This document shows positions 1-8,613 of a DNA stretch of 64,000 nt, one piece after another. The notes beneath the pieces are model-generated. The model was not told the origin of the DNA. It made no database searches and was given only the letters and a program-made list of their open reading frames with translations. Made by a program: the position numbers and the translations under genes. Origin of the DNA: Nocardioides lijunqiniae. GTDB taxonomy: Bacteria; Actinomycetota; Actinomycetes; Propionibacteriales; Nocardioidaceae. The stretch covers positions 62,001 to 126,000 of the forward strand of contig NZ_JACJGM010000009.1 in assembly GCF_015024225.1 (NCBI RefSeq), written 5' to 3'. Every line of letters begins with the position of its first letter. Positions within the stretch are counted from its first letter, which is position 1.

Positions 1-612
1 GGACTGTGCGGCGAGGTGCGGTCGGTGCGGGCGTCCGAGCTGCTCGACTACACCGACTACGAGGGCGACTACGAGGACGAGATGGGCATCGGCCGGCCGC
101 CGGAGTTCACCGCGCTGCTCGAGATCCCCGAGCTGCTGATCATGGCCTGGGGCGCGACCGTGCCGATGATCGCGCACGCCGCCGGCATCGAGCTCGACGA
201 CATCACCACCACGTGGGAGAAGTGGGTGACGCCGACCGAGCGCACCACCGCCAAGGGCGTCGTCGCGGCCGGCAACGTCGCGGCGATCCGCTTCACGATC
301 AACGGCATCTACGGCGGTCGCGAGGTCATCTCGCTCGAGCACGTCAACCGGATCGGCCTCGACGCCGCGCCCGACTGGCCGGCCGGCTCCCAGGACGACG
401 TCTACCGCGTCGACATCACCGGCTCGCCCTCGATCAGCCAGGAGACGTCGTTCCGGTTCACCGACGGCTCGGGACGCTCACCGGCCGTCGCCGGGTGCCT
501 GGCCACCGGCCTGCGCGCCCTGAACGCCGTACCGGCCGTCAACGCGCTGCCGGCCGGCTGGGTCACCGCGCTCGACCTGCCGCTGGTGCCCGGGGTCGGC
601 ACGATCCGCTGA
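1..612 (+). CDS. NAD(P)H-dependent amine dehydrogenase / dihydrodipicolinate-reductase-like protein, C-terminal part
   Basis: The reading frame is open from base 1, so the gene starts upstream of the window; 203 C-terminal residues are visible. The GTG at 16 is probably an internal codon. The text (SELLDYTDYEG, then a WEKWVTPTERTTAKGVVAAGNVAAIRF stretch and an EHVNRIGLDAAPDWP segment) resembles the C-terminal half of dihydrodipicolinate-reductase-like, NAD(P)H-dependent amine dehydrogenases such as the 2,4-diaminopentanoate dehydrogenase group. The Rossmann nucleotide-binding half lies outside the window. The substrate cannot be told from this part. It ends 70 bp before an unrelated small gene on the same strand. 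Confidence 0.75.
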   Translation, partial: GLCGEVRSVRASELLDYTDYEGDYEDEMGIGRPPEFTALLEIPELLIMAWGATVPMIAHAAGIELDDITTTWEKWVTPTERTTAKGVVAAGNVAAIRFTINGIYGGREVISLEHVNRIGLDAAPDWPAGSQDDVYRVDITGSPSISQETSFRFTDGSGRSPAVAGCLATGLRALNAVPAVNALPAGWVTALDLPLVPGVGTIR

Positions 613-682
613 ATCACGCTCCCGTCCACAGGCGGGAGGCGGCCCGGTTTGGCGGGGGTGCCGCGGCGAGCAGCCTCCGGGC

Positions 683-1129
683 ATGTCGAACCCCGCCACC
701 GACCTCGAGATCGCGCTGCCGCCCACCTGGCGCCGGCGCGAGGACCCCGACCACGGCGTGCTGGTCGCCGCGCGTGCCACCTCGATGCCCGCCAGCGGCG
801 TTCGCCCCGAGCTCACCCTGACCTGCGTCACCGTCGAGCGGCCGCTGGAGGAGTGGCGGGCGGAGGCGATGGCGGAGCTGGCGGCCCGGCTCGACGACTT
901 CGAGCTCGAGGACGACGACGTCTACGACCTGTTCGGCCACGACGTCGCCTACCGCCGCTTCGCCTACCGCCTGGGCGCCGCCGACCTGCTCTGCGACCAG
1001 TGGGCGTGGCGCACGGGGTCCGTGGGCGTGACGCTCACGTGCTCCGTCGCCCGCGAGGACTACTGGGACTACTGCGACGTCTTCGAGGCCATCGCCGAGA
1101 CCGTCGACCTCTCGCCGCTGGCCGCCTGA
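683..1129 (+). CDS. Hypothetical protein with a PsbP/DcrB-like (LpqN-type) appearance
   Basis: A 148-residue acidic protein without signal peptide or membrane segment. Its layout (EIALPPTWRRREDPDHGVLVAA near the N-terminus, a central acidic helix-like stretch, then alternating strands ending EAIAETVDLSPLAA) resembles small DcrB/PsbP-fold proteins found in actinobacteria, often near secretion genes; this is a fold-level guess only. The ATG at 683 is the first good start. Its last 61 bases overlap the 3' end of the convergent AraC-type gene, so one of the two C-termini is coded within the other. Confidence 0.6.
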   Translation: MSNPATDLEIALPPTWRRREDPDHGVLVAARATSMPASGVRPELTLTCVTVERPLEEWRAEAMAELAARLDDFELEDDDVYDLFGHDVAYRRFAYRLGAADLLCDQWAWRTGSVGVTLTCSVAREDYWDYCDVFEAIAETVDLSPLAA

Positions 1130-2052
1130 GCGCGGTGCTCGCGCGGACTGACGCCCCGCTCCCGCTTGAAGGCGGTGCTCAGCGCGAACGGCGTCGCGTA
1201 GCCGACCCGGCGGGCCACGGAGCCCACCGTGGCGTCGGGCTCGAGCAGCAGGTCGGCGGCCAGCGTGAGCCGCCAGTCCGAGAGGAAGGCCATCGGCGGC
1301 TCGCCCACCAGCTCGGTGAACCGTCGGGCGAACGCCGCCCGGGAGGCGCCCACGCGCTCGGCCAGGCCGCCGACGGTCCACGCGTGCTCGGGGTGGTGCT
1401 GGAGCAGCCGCAGCGCCGGACCGACGACGGGGTCGGCGTGCGCGGCGTACCAGCGCGGCGGGTCGGCCTCGGGCCGGTCGAGCCAGGCGCGCACGACGCT
1501 GATCACGAGCAGGTCCAGGAGCCGGTCGAGCACCGCCTCCTGGCCCGGACGGTCGTGCCGCATCTCCTCGCCCAGCAGCGCGACCAGCGGCAGCCCGAGC
1601 TCGCTCTCGGGCAGCACCAGCACCGGCGGGAGCGCACGGAGCAGCCGCCGCCCGACCGCCGACTCGACCAGGTAGGCGCCGGTGAGGAGCATCGTCTCCC
1701 CGACCGGGCTGTTGCCCCAGCTGCGCACGCCCTGCCGCATCTCCTCGGCCAGCTCGTGGCCGTCGGGGGCCCGGCAGACCTGCCCCGGCAGGATCACCGC
1801 CTGGGGCGGCGTGCCCAGGTCGTCGGCGATGGTCGCGTGGCCGGGCCCGCGCAGGACGGCGATGTCGCCGGGACCGAGCAGGGTCGGCGACCCCTGGTCG
1901 GGCGCCAGCCACATCCGGCCGCGGACGACGGCCGTGACCGACAGCGGCGACTCGTCCTCGAGCCGCACCGACCAGGGCGGGTCCATCAGGCAGCGCAGCA
2001 GGAACGCCTGGCGGGCGCGTGGCCCGTCGAGCAGCCCGGTGAGGACGTCCAT
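1069..2052 (-). CDS. AraC-family transcriptional regulator with cupin-type sensor domain
   Basis: A 327-residue regulator. Residues 1-170 look like the AraC N-terminal cupin (Cupin_6) domain, with LLGPGDIAVLRGPGHATIAD as the typical jelly-roll segment. Residues about 205-310 hold two helix-turn-helix motifs of the AraC DNA-binding domain (AWTVGGLAERVGASRAAFAR, then RRVGYATPFALSTAFKRERG with the usual P-x-x-x-R after it). It is divergent from the DUF1772 gene at 2133, with 80 bp between the two starts; in actinobacteria this pairing usually means the regulator controls the neighbour (inference). Its C-terminus overlaps the convergent gene ending at 1129. The effector is unknown. Confidence 0.88.
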   Translation of the reverse strand: MDVLTGLLDGPRARQAFLLRCLMDPPWSVRLEDESPLSVTAVVRGRMWLAPDQGSPTLLGPGDIAVLRGPGHATIADDLGTPPQAVILPGQVCRAPDGHELAEEMRQGVRSWGNSPVGETMLLTGAYLVESAVGRRLLRALPPVLVLPESELGLPLVALLGEEMRHDRPGQEAVLDRLLDLLVISVVRAWLDRPEADPPRWYAAHADPVVGPALRLLQHHPEHAWTVGGLAERVGASRAAFARRFTELVGEPPMAFLSDWRLTLAADLLLEPDATVGSVARRVGYATPFALSTAFKRERGVSPREHRAQAASGERSTVSAMASKTSQ

Positions 2053-2132
2053 GGCATCACCGTAGACGCTCAGGTATGGATCCGGCGCTCTGGTCGATGG
2101 TGCGTCTCTCCGGGTCGGGTTGGAATGGACCC

Positions 2133-2588
2133 ATGATCGACCTCCTCGAGCCCCTGCGCGGTCCCCTCCTGCTCGGCGCCGCCGTCACGGCCGGCCTCCA
2201 GGCCGGCACCTACTACACCTGGGCCTCCGGCGTGATGCCCGGACTGGCCCGGGTCGACGACCGGACGTTCGTCCACGCGATGCAGGAGATGAACGTCGCG
2301 ATCGTCAACCCGGTCTTCCTGGCGAGCTTCCTCGGCGCACCGGCCCTCGCGGTCGCGGCCGCGCTGGCCGTCGACGCACCGGTCCGGCCGTGGGCGGTCG
2401 CGGCCGCCGGTCTCGCCCTGGCGACGCTGATCGTCACGGCGGCCGGCAACGTGCCGCTGAACGACGCCCTGGCCCAGACCGGCGTACGCGCGGACTTCGA
2501 GTCGGCGTGGGTGCGGCTCAACGCCGTGCGCGCCGTGACGTCGACCGCCTCGCTCGCCTGCCTGGCCTGGGCCGCCTGGCGTTCGTAG
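2133..2588 (+). CDS. DUF1772 (anthrone oxygenase-like) membrane protein
   Basis: A 151-residue integral membrane protein with about four hydrophobic segments. It matches the DUF1772 layout: an N-terminal helix followed by AGTYYTWASGVMPGL, a central NPVFLASFLG helix, a third helix ending in GNVPLNDAL and a conserved WVRLNAVRAVTS before the last helix. The N-P-L-N-D-type motif is characteristic of the family. I chose ATG 2133; an upstream in-frame ATG at 2076 adds 19 polar residues and would sit in the promoter region shared with the AraC gene. DUF1772 proteins are related to fungal anthrone oxygenases, but the bacterial function is mostly unknown. Confidence 0.8.
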   Translation: MIDLLEPLRGPLLLGAAVTAGLQAGTYYTWASGVMPGLARVDDRTFVHAMQEMNVAIVNPVFLASFLGAPALAVAAALAVDAPVRPWAVAAAGLALATLIVTAAGNVPLNDALAQTGVRADFESAWVRLNAVRAVTSTASLACLAWAAWRS

Positions 2589-2591
2589 CCC

Positions 2592-2987
2592 TCAGCAGGT
2601 CACGTAGACCGAGCCCTGGAAGTTGTCCGTGACCTTGACCCAGCGGGGACCGGTGAAGTCCTTGCGCCAGCCGGTGGTGCCCTGGACGTACTTCGTGCAG
2701 CCGGAGGGCACGTAGTAGCCGTCGGCGTCGTGCAGCTGGCCGCCGCTCGACTCGCGCGGCGAGAGCGTGATCGTCTTGCCGGTGGGCCTGCCCTGGCTGT
2801 CGCTCCAGTTCTCCCCGGCGAGGATGTTGCCCGTGCTGCTGCCGTAGTTGGTGATGGTGCCGCAGATGCCGGTGGTGCTGCAGAGCGGGCCGGCCTGGGC
2901 CGGCGTCGTGGCACCGCCGACGAGCGCCGTGCCGGCGGCCAGGGTGACGGCGCCGAGGGCGAGGCCGGTACGGAGGAGCTTCTTCAT
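2592..2987 (-). CDS. Small secreted hypothetical protein
   Basis: A 131-residue protein with a clear Sec signal peptide: MKKLLRTGLALGAVTLAAG, a hydrophobic core and an AQA cleavage site near residue 32. The mature part of about 99 residues is rich in Gly, Ser, Thr and Asn and has four cysteines, two near its start (LCSTTGIC) and two toward the end (SGCTKY and the terminal VTC), suggesting a disulfide-bonded extracellular domain. I do not recognise a family. The start codon is preceded by an AAGGGA-type ribosome site. It is convergent with the DUF1772 gene, whose stop is only 3 bp away. Confidence 0.75.
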   Translation of the reverse strand: MKKLLRTGLALGAVTLAAGTALVGGATTPAQAGPLCSTTGICGTITNYGSSTGNILAGENWSDSQGRPTGKTITLSPRESSGGQLHDADGYYVPSGCTKYVQGTTGWRKDFTGPRWVKVTDNFQGSVYVTC

Positions 2988-3020
2988 GGGTCGCTCCCTT
3001 TCGTGGGGGGATGGGGAGGT

Positions 3021-5480
3021 TCACGACCGGCGCGGGAGCCTGAAGGTCACGGTCCCGACCGAGCGTCCGACCGACGTCGATCCTGGGTAGACGACGCGGA
3101 GGGTCTGCTGTCCCTGGCCGAGCTTGCGGCGCGGGAGGTTCACGACGACGCGGCCGCGGCGCAGCCGCGCCCGGCGCACGAGGTCGCCGTTGGCGCGGCG
3201 GATCTCGACCCGCCCGGAGGCGGGGCCGCCGGCTGCCTGCACGCGGACGCGGAGGCGCACCTGGGTGCGCAGGACCTTGAGCACGCTGGCGGTGACCACG
3301 GTGCGCGCCGGCGGGACGGGAGCCGGGGCGTCAGGGTCCGGGACGGTGACGGCGAGGGTCATCGAGGTCGCGAGGTGCGTGCGGGTCCGGTCGAACACCA
3401 GGCTCAGCGAGTGGCCGCCGACGTCCAGCACGCCGGCCGGCAGCGTGGTCGCGAACGTGCCGCCGGTGACCGTGGCCCGGGCCAGCTCCTGACCGCCCTC
3501 GGAGATGACGACGGTGCCGGAGGCGGCCGTCTCCGAGCGGACGGTGCCGGCGACGCGGACGCCGTCGGTGCCGGTCATGGTCGCCGAGGCCGTCATCAGC
3601 GTGGCGCCGCGCCCGACGGTGAACTCGTCGATCACCCACGGTGCCGTGTCCGGCTGCTTGACGTCGTAGACCCAGCTGGTGACCGTGCGGGTCTCGGTGT
3701 CGAGCGCGGTGAAGACGCACAGGTCGTTGCTCTGCACGAAGGGCAGCGGCAGCCCGTCGGGGTTGGTGAACGGCTTCACCGACGGCAGGATCGGCTCCAG
3801 GCCGCCGGGGTTGCCCAGCGCGAGGTAGTTGTCGGAGTTCCACGGCGCCGGAGGCAGCGGCCGGACCCGGTTGGAGAGCCCGTCGAAGGCGCCGTAGGTG
3901 TTGCCCGTGTTGGAGGTCTCCAGCCAGTTCGTGCCGCTCTCCGAGCGGTAGCGGTTCCACAGGTGGCTGTGGCCGTTGAGCACCAGGTCGGTGCCGGCCT
4001 CCTCCAGCAGCGGCTGCAGGTCGTGCAGGAGCATGTTGTCGCGCGGGTGGTACTCGTAGCGCACGGAGGTGAGCGCGCCCAGGGCGTCGCGGGTCTCGAT
4101 CCGGTCGGGCTCGGCGAAGACCGGCATGATGTTGTCGCCGAGTCCCTGCGGTCCCTCGTGCAGCACCACGACGGTGATCTTGGCGCGGCGGAACTCCTCG
4201 CTCGCCAGCTCCTTCTCGAGCCACTCGTACTGCTCGCTGCCGGAGGCCAGCGACTCGAACACGAACTCGCCGTACCCCTGGGCCATCGGGTCGGCCAGGG
4301 TCGCGGCGGACTCCTGGTAGCGGCTGGTCGCGGTGCGGTCGGCCGGCAGGGTGTTGGCGGTCGCGCTGCGCCAGATGCGGGTGGAGAACAGGCTGATCAG
4401 CCGGACGTCGCCGACCGTCGTGGCGTAGTACTTCTTGCCGCCGGGCGAGTCCTCGGGGAGGGAGAAGATCTCCTCGTAGGTGGTGGTGCTCCAGGAGTTG
4501 TCCTCGAGCCACTGCTCCTTGATCGCGGCGTCCCCGGTGGGGTTCACCGTCGCGGCGACGTCGCGGTAGCGGCGCTCGGCGACCTCGCGCGGCACGCAGT
4601 TGTTCAGGTTGAGCGCCGTCGTCCCGTCGACGCGGCCCTGCACCTCGTGGTTGCCGATCGCGGGGTAGAGCACGGCTGACTGGAGGATCTCGCCGCCGAC
4701 GTAGGAGCGGCCTCCGGTCGAGACCCGGCCACCGCGGCCCTGGAGCGCGGGGAAGAAGCCGCTGCCGCGGGTGTCGTCGAACCACTCCGAGGCGCGGTCG
4801 GGCACGTTGACCAGGTCGCCGGCGAGGAAGACCGCGTCGATGGTGCCGATCGTCGCCTTCGCCAGCTCGAGGTTGGCGGGGGTGTTGACCATCGCCTGGT
4901 GGTCGCTGGTGAGCAGGATCCTGGTGCGCGAGCCCGGCTTGGGCGCCGGCGCCAGCTCGAAGGTGCCCGAGGCTCCGAAGGCGCCGGCGTCGGCGCTCAC
5001 GATCCGGTACGGCGTGCGGCCGCTGAGGCCGGTCGCCACCGCCTCGTGCCGGTGCACCTCGCGCGGGGTCATCGTGGCCGGCTTGACCGGCACGTTGGAC
5101 GCGGCGTCCTCGACGACGCGCGACAGCCGGAAGGAGTCGGCCGCGAACACCCGCACCCCCGAGGTGGGGGTACCGCCGGCGGCGGCCAGCAGCTGAGCGT
5201 CGCTGAGACCCGTGACGGCCTCGCCGACCAGCAGCGCGTGGCCGGAGCCGGCGTACTCGGTCATCCAGACCACCGAGACCCCGTCGGCCGTCGGCGCCTG
5301 GAGGAAGGGGTCGGTGAGCAGGCCGAGCGTGCCCGCCCGGGCCGCCGACAGGGCGCGGCCCGTGCGCGCCGACGCCGACCACACGAGGGCCGGGCTCAGC
5401 GCGATCGCGGACGCGGCGACCGCGCCGGCTCCCACGACGGCGCGGCGGGACAGGGAGCGGTCGAACGAGACCAGGGACAC
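3021..5480 (-). CDS. Secreted Tat-dependent metallophosphoesterase with C-terminal Ig-like domain
   Basis: An 819-residue exported phosphoesterase. I chose GTG 5480: it is preceded by AAGGATC and gives a Tat signal (SRRAVVGAG, hydrophobic core, ASA). The much longer open frame upstream overlaps the divergent LuxR gene and is not coding. Residues about 50-180 form an Fn3-like purple-acid-phosphatase N-terminal domain. Calcineurin-type metal motifs follow: the LLTSDHQ segment near 188, GDLV near 217, GNHE at 276-279, VVLHEG, and GHSH at 503-506. The C-terminal third contains a Big_3-like beta domain and a basic tail (LPRRKLGQG). Activity on phosphate mono- or diesters is inferred from the family; the natural substrate is unknown. 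Confidence 0.85.
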   Translation of the reverse strand: MSLVSFDRSLSRRAVVGAGAVAASAIALSPALVWSASARTGRALSAARAGTLGLLTDPFLQAPTADGVSVVWMTEYAGSGHALLVGEAVTGLSDAQLLAAAGGTPTSGVRVFAADSFRLSRVVEDAASNVPVKPATMTPREVHRHEAVATGLSGRTPYRIVSADAGAFGASGTFELAPAPKPGSRTRILLTSDHQAMVNTPANLELAKATIGTIDAVFLAGDLVNVPDRASEWFDDTRGSGFFPALQGRGGRVSTGGRSYVGGEILQSAVLYPAIGNHEVQGRVDGTTALNLNNCVPREVAERRYRDVAATVNPTGDAAIKEQWLEDNSWSTTTYEEIFSLPEDSPGGKKYYATTVGDVRLISLFSTRIWRSATANTLPADRTATSRYQESAATLADPMAQGYGEFVFESLASGSEQYEWLEKELASEEFRRAKITVVVLHEGPQGLGDNIMPVFAEPDRIETRDALGALTSVRYEYHPRDNMLLHDLQPLLEEAGTDLVLNGHSHLWNRYRSESGTNWLETSNTGNTYGAFDGLSNRVRPLPPAPWNSDNYLALGNPGGLEPILPSVKPFTNPDGLPLPFVQSNDLCVFTALDTETRTVTSWVYDVKQPDTAPWVIDEFTVGRGATLMTASATMTGTDGVRVAGTVRSETAASGTVVISEGGQELARATVTGGTFATTLPAGVLDVGGHSLSLVFDRTRTHLATSMTLAVTVPDPDAPAPVPPARTVVTASVLKVLRTQVRLRVRVQAAGGPASGRVEIRRANGDLVRRARLRRGRVVVNLPRRKLGQGQQTLRVVYPGSTSVGRSVGTVTFRLPRRS

Positions 5481-5642
5481 GGTGGCGGATCCTTCGGACG
5501 GAGGCGGGTGTGCCACCAGCGAAGCCGCCGCCGGACGGTGCGGGGAACCAACAAAAGCGCAAAGGCGGCCGGACCGACGAGTGTTGGGCTCCCGGCCACC
5601 TGGGCGCCACCAGGAGTCCACGAGGGATGCCTTGCCGCGGCG

Positions 5643-6395
5643 ATGGTGGTCGCCATGGAGCTCTCCGGTGCGCGCGTCTCGCTGGTCGACGACGCCGCCG
5701 CGGTGCGGGCGGCGGCCGCCACGCTCCTGCCCGAGGGCGCGGTCGTCTCCACCCACAGCTGCGTCGAGGACCTGCTCGACGCCTCGCCCGCCGTGTCCCT
5801 CGTCCTGGTCGAGGTGCACCTGCGCAACCAGCGCCAGCCGTCGGCCCTGCACGGTGTCGAGGCGGTCACGGCGCTGACCCGTGCCGGCTACGACGTGTGC
5901 GTCTACACCCGGGAGGAGCGCCCGCACGTGCTGGCGTCGTGCCTGGCCGCGGGCGCACGCGGGGTGGTGTCGAAGTCCCTGCCGCTCACGGACCTCCCCC
6001 GGATGCTCGACGCCGTCGCCGCCGGCGAGCCCGTGGCGCCGGCGCCGGTTCTCGAGATCCTGGGGACCCTGCGCGAGCGCGGCCACCTGACCCTCCTCAC
6101 CGACCGCCAGCGCGAGGTGCTCGGCGGCCGGGCCCGCGGCCTCACCTACGCCCAGCTCGCCCGCGACCTCTTCGTGTCGTCCTCCACGCTCCGCGGCTAC
6201 TGGCGCGAGATCACCGAGGCCGTGGGCCGGCACCTCGCCGAGGCCTCGCCGGGGGACATCGAGCACGCGCTGGGGCTGCGTCCGGGCGACCTCCTCGACC
6301 GGCGCGCTCAGCGGACGGGCGCCACCAGGTCGCGGAAGCGCGCCAGCGCGGCCGGCGTGCCGAGCTCGGCGCGCGCCTCGGGCTCCGCGAGGTAG
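5643..6395 (+). CDS. LuxR-type response regulator with an altered receiver domain
   Basis: About 250 residues (246 if ATG 5655 is used). The N-terminal part looks like a receiver domain: VSLVDDAAAV acidic pair, YTRE and VSKSLP with the conserved Thr and Lys. The expected phospho-acceptor Asp is replaced by Glu (LVLVEVHL, residue 57 from the 5643 start), so it is probably not phosphorylated in the usual way. The C-terminal helix-turn-helix reads LLTDRQREVLGGRARGLTYAQLARDLFVSSSTLRGYWREI. No sensor kinase is adjacent. It is divergent from the phosphoesterase, and its last 88 bases overlap the convergent membrane protein gene. Confidence 0.78.
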   Translation: MVVAMELSGARVSLVDDAAAVRAAAATLLPEGAVVSTHSCVEDLLDASPAVSLVLVEVHLRNQRQPSALHGVEAVTALTRAGYDVCVYTREERPHVLASCLAAGARGVVSKSLPLTDLPRMLDAVAAGEPVAPAPVLEILGTLRERGHLTLLTDRQREVLGGRARGLTYAQLARDLFVSSSTLRGYWREITEAVGRHLAEASPGDIEHALGLRPGDLLDRRAQRTGATRSRKRASAAGVPSSARASGSAR

Positions 6396-7174
6396 AACCG
6401 GCAGAACGCCACCACGGCGTGGGGGTCGCTGGCGATCTTCTCGGCGTCGAGCGTCGGGTCCTCGGTGCGGGCCATGCGCCCCAGCGCGTTGAGGCCCTGG
6501 ACCGCACCGGGCGTCACCTCGAAGGAGAGCCAGTTGTGGATGGGGTCGTCGGGCGAGGGGATCAGGTCCGTCACCGCGCGCTGGCGGGTCCAGTGCGGCC
6601 AGACGCCGCGCACGGCCTCCCACCCGAACACCATCGGCTCGGTCTGGGTCCGCAGGACGACCCGGGTCGGGGTGAGCAGGATGCCCTTCGACGGCGTCAT
6701 CCGGCTGCGCACACCGCCGTAGGCACCCACGAGCAGGAGCAGGCCGAGCAGGAGGACGAAGACCGAGATCACCAGCCCGAGCACGCGGTCCCCGCCCCGG
6801 TCGTGGAGGACCTCCCGCAGCGCGAGGGCGGGCGCCACCACGAGGAGCAGACCGAAGACCAGGAGGGCCAGGACCGAGACGACCCGGACCGCGTGGATCG
6901 GCAGCAGCGTGCCGCGACCCTCCGGCCCGTCGTAGGTGGCCGGTGGGAGGCGGCGTCGGGAGTTGCCGAAGGGGATGACCGCGACGGCCGCGGCGAGGAC
7001 GAGGAGCAGCACCCCGGCCGCGACCTTGCCCAGCAGCAGGGCGCGGAGACCGGCGAGCGCGAGGACCGCCCCCACCACCGTGGCGGCGCCGATCAGCAGG
7101 AACCGGCGACGCGGCTTGAGGTGCCAGCCCGCGCCGGAGTCACGGAACGTCAGCGGGGTGGGGGTGTCGGTCAC
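6308..7174 (-). CDS. Hypothetical membrane protein
   Basis: A 288-residue protein with four hydrophobic segments in two pairs (about residues 26-45 and 51-66; 98-117 and 131-151), separated by a polar loop with SRRRLPPATYDGPEGRG. A C-terminal cytoplasmic-looking domain of about 130 residues follows (GILLTPTRVVLRTQTEP, then VRGVWPHWTRQRAVTDL). This resembles a PH-like beta domain attached to a membrane anchor, a common actinobacterial arrangement, but I cannot name the family. It is divergent from the M1 peptidase with 59 bp between starts. Confidence 0.7.
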   Translation of the reverse strand: MTDTPTPLTFRDSGAGWHLKPRRRFLLIGAATVVGAVLALAGLRALLLGKVAAGVLLLVLAAAVAVIPFGNSRRRLPPATYDGPEGRGTLLPIHAVRVVSVLALLVFGLLLVVAPALALREVLHDRGGDRVLGLVISVFVLLLGLLLLVGAYGGVRSRMTPSKGILLTPTRVVLRTQTEPMVFGWEAVRGVWPHWTRQRAVTDLIPSPDDPIHNWLSFEVTPGAVQGLNALGRMARTEDPTLDAEKIASDPHAVVAFCRFYLAEPEARAELGTPAALARFRDLVAPVR

Positions 7175-7233
7175 GGACCCGTCCTACCCCACGGCGACGC
7201 CGCCCACACGAACATCCGGTCTAGGCTCGCCGG

Positions 7234-8613
7234 GTGCCCTCACTCCTGCGCGGGCGGCTCGCGCCGCTGCTGGCCGTCGTCCCGCTCGTGCTGGCCCTGG
7301 TCCCGGCCCTCGGGGCGCCCGCCGCGGCGGGCCCCGACACGCTCTTCCCGCGGCTGGGCGACGCGAGCTACGACGCCCGTCACTACGACGTCCGCCTGCG
7401 CTACGACCCGTCGACCAACCGGCTGAGGGCACGCACGTCGCTGCGCGCGGTGGCACCGACCCGGCTGACGTCGTTCCAGCTGGACCTCGTGGGCATGCGC
7501 GTCACGTCGGTCCGGGTCGGGGGCGCGAAGGCCCGGTGGCGGCGCAGCGGTCAGCAGCTGGTCGTCACGCCGCGCCGGCCCGTCGAGGGCCGCTTCTCCG
7601 TGACCGTGGCCTACCGCGGGGTCCCGCGCACCTACCGCGACCCCGACGGCTCCCGCGAGGGCTGGGTCCGCACCGGCGACGGCGCCATCGCCCTGGGCGA
7701 GCCGGTCGGCACCATGACCTGGATCCCCTCCGACAACACCCCCGGTGACAAGGCCAGCTACACCTACCGGATCACGGTGCCGACGGGCACCACGGCGGTC
7801 GCCAACGGCGACCTGGCGCGCCGCGCCACCCACGGCCGGCGCACCACCTGGACGTGGAGGGCCCGCGACCCGATGGCGACCTACCTCGCCATGGTCGCCA
7901 TCGGCCGGTTCCGCGGCTACCACTCCACGGCCCGCTCGGTCACCGGCCGGCGGATCCCGGTGTGGACCTTCGCCGACCGCGACCACGACGTGCCGCGCTC
8001 GGTGCGCCGCACGCTGCCGCGGGCGCTGAGGTTCGCGGAGCGCCTGTTCGGGCCCTACCCGTTCACCTCGACCGGGATGGTCGTCGACGACGCCGACGTG
8101 GGCTACGCGCTCGAGACCCAGACCCGGCCGTTCTACCCGTTCGCCGTCGACACCGTGACGCTCGTGCACGAGATGGCGCACCAGTGGTTCGGCAACTCCG
8201 TGACCGTCAGCGACTGGCACGACCTGTGGCTGGCCGAGGGCTTCGCGACCTACACGGAGTGGCTCTGGGAGGCCCGCCGGGGCGGCCGCACGCCGGCCCA
8301 GCAGTTCGACTCGCTCTACGCCCAGCCGGCGTCCGCCCGAATGTGGAGCCCGGCGCCCACGGAGTTCACCGACTCCCGGGACCTCTTCGGCGCCCCCGTC
8401 TACCAGCGCGGCGCGATGACCCTCCAGGCCCTGCGCGAGCGGATCGGGGACGCCGACTTCTTCGCCTTCCTCAAGATCTGGGCGCGCACGTACCGGCACG
8501 GCAACGCCACCACCGCCGACCTCGTGCGCGTGGCCGAGCAGGTCTCCGGCCAGCAGCTCGACCAGCTGTTCGCCGACTGGCTCGAGCTCGACGGCAGGCC
8601 CGCGGGCTACTAG
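7234..8613 (+). CDS. Secreted M1-family metallopeptidase, short form
   Basis: A 459-residue zinc aminopeptidase-like protein, about half the length of classic PepN. The GTG start gives a Sec signal peptide (LLAVVPLVLALVPALGAPAAA). Residues about 45-220 are the M1 N-terminal beta domain (HYDVRLRYDPSTNRLRA). The catalytic domain has HEMAHQWFG, with zinc ligands H312 and H316 and catalytic E313; the third ligand, E335, is in WLAEGFATYTEW. GYALETQTRPFY occupies the position of the exopeptidase substrate motif. An extracellular peptidase role is inferred from the family. It ends overlapping by 4 bp with the convergent LuxR ATPase gene. Confidence 0.9.
   Translation: MPSLLRGRLAPLLAVVPLVLALVPALGAPAAAGPDTLFPRLGDASYDARHYDVRLRYDPSTNRLRARTSLRAVAPTRLTSFQLDLVGMRVTSVRVGGAKARWRRSGQQLVVTPRRPVEGRFSVTVAYRGVPRTYRDPDGSREGWVRTGDGAIALGEPVGTMTWIPSDNTPGDKASYTYRITVPTGTTAVANGDLARRATHGRRTTWTWRARDPMATYLAMVAIGRFRGYHSTARSVTGRRIPVWTFADRDHDVPRSVRRTLPRALRFAERLFGPYPFTSTGMVVDDADVGYALETQTRPFYPFAVDTVTLVHEMAHQWFGNSVTVSDWHDLWLAEGFATYTEWLWEARRGGRTPAQQFDSLYAQPASARMWSPAPTEFTDSRDLFGAPVYQRGAMTLQALRERIGDADFFAFLKIWARTYRHGNATTADLVRVAEQVSGQQLDQLFADWLELDGRPAGY

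Noticed and set aside
5481-6623. N-terminal extension of the Tat phosphoesterase frame
   Set aside because: It crosses the divergent LuxR gene and would bury the Tat signal. GTG 5480 has a ribosome site and gives a proper signal peptide.
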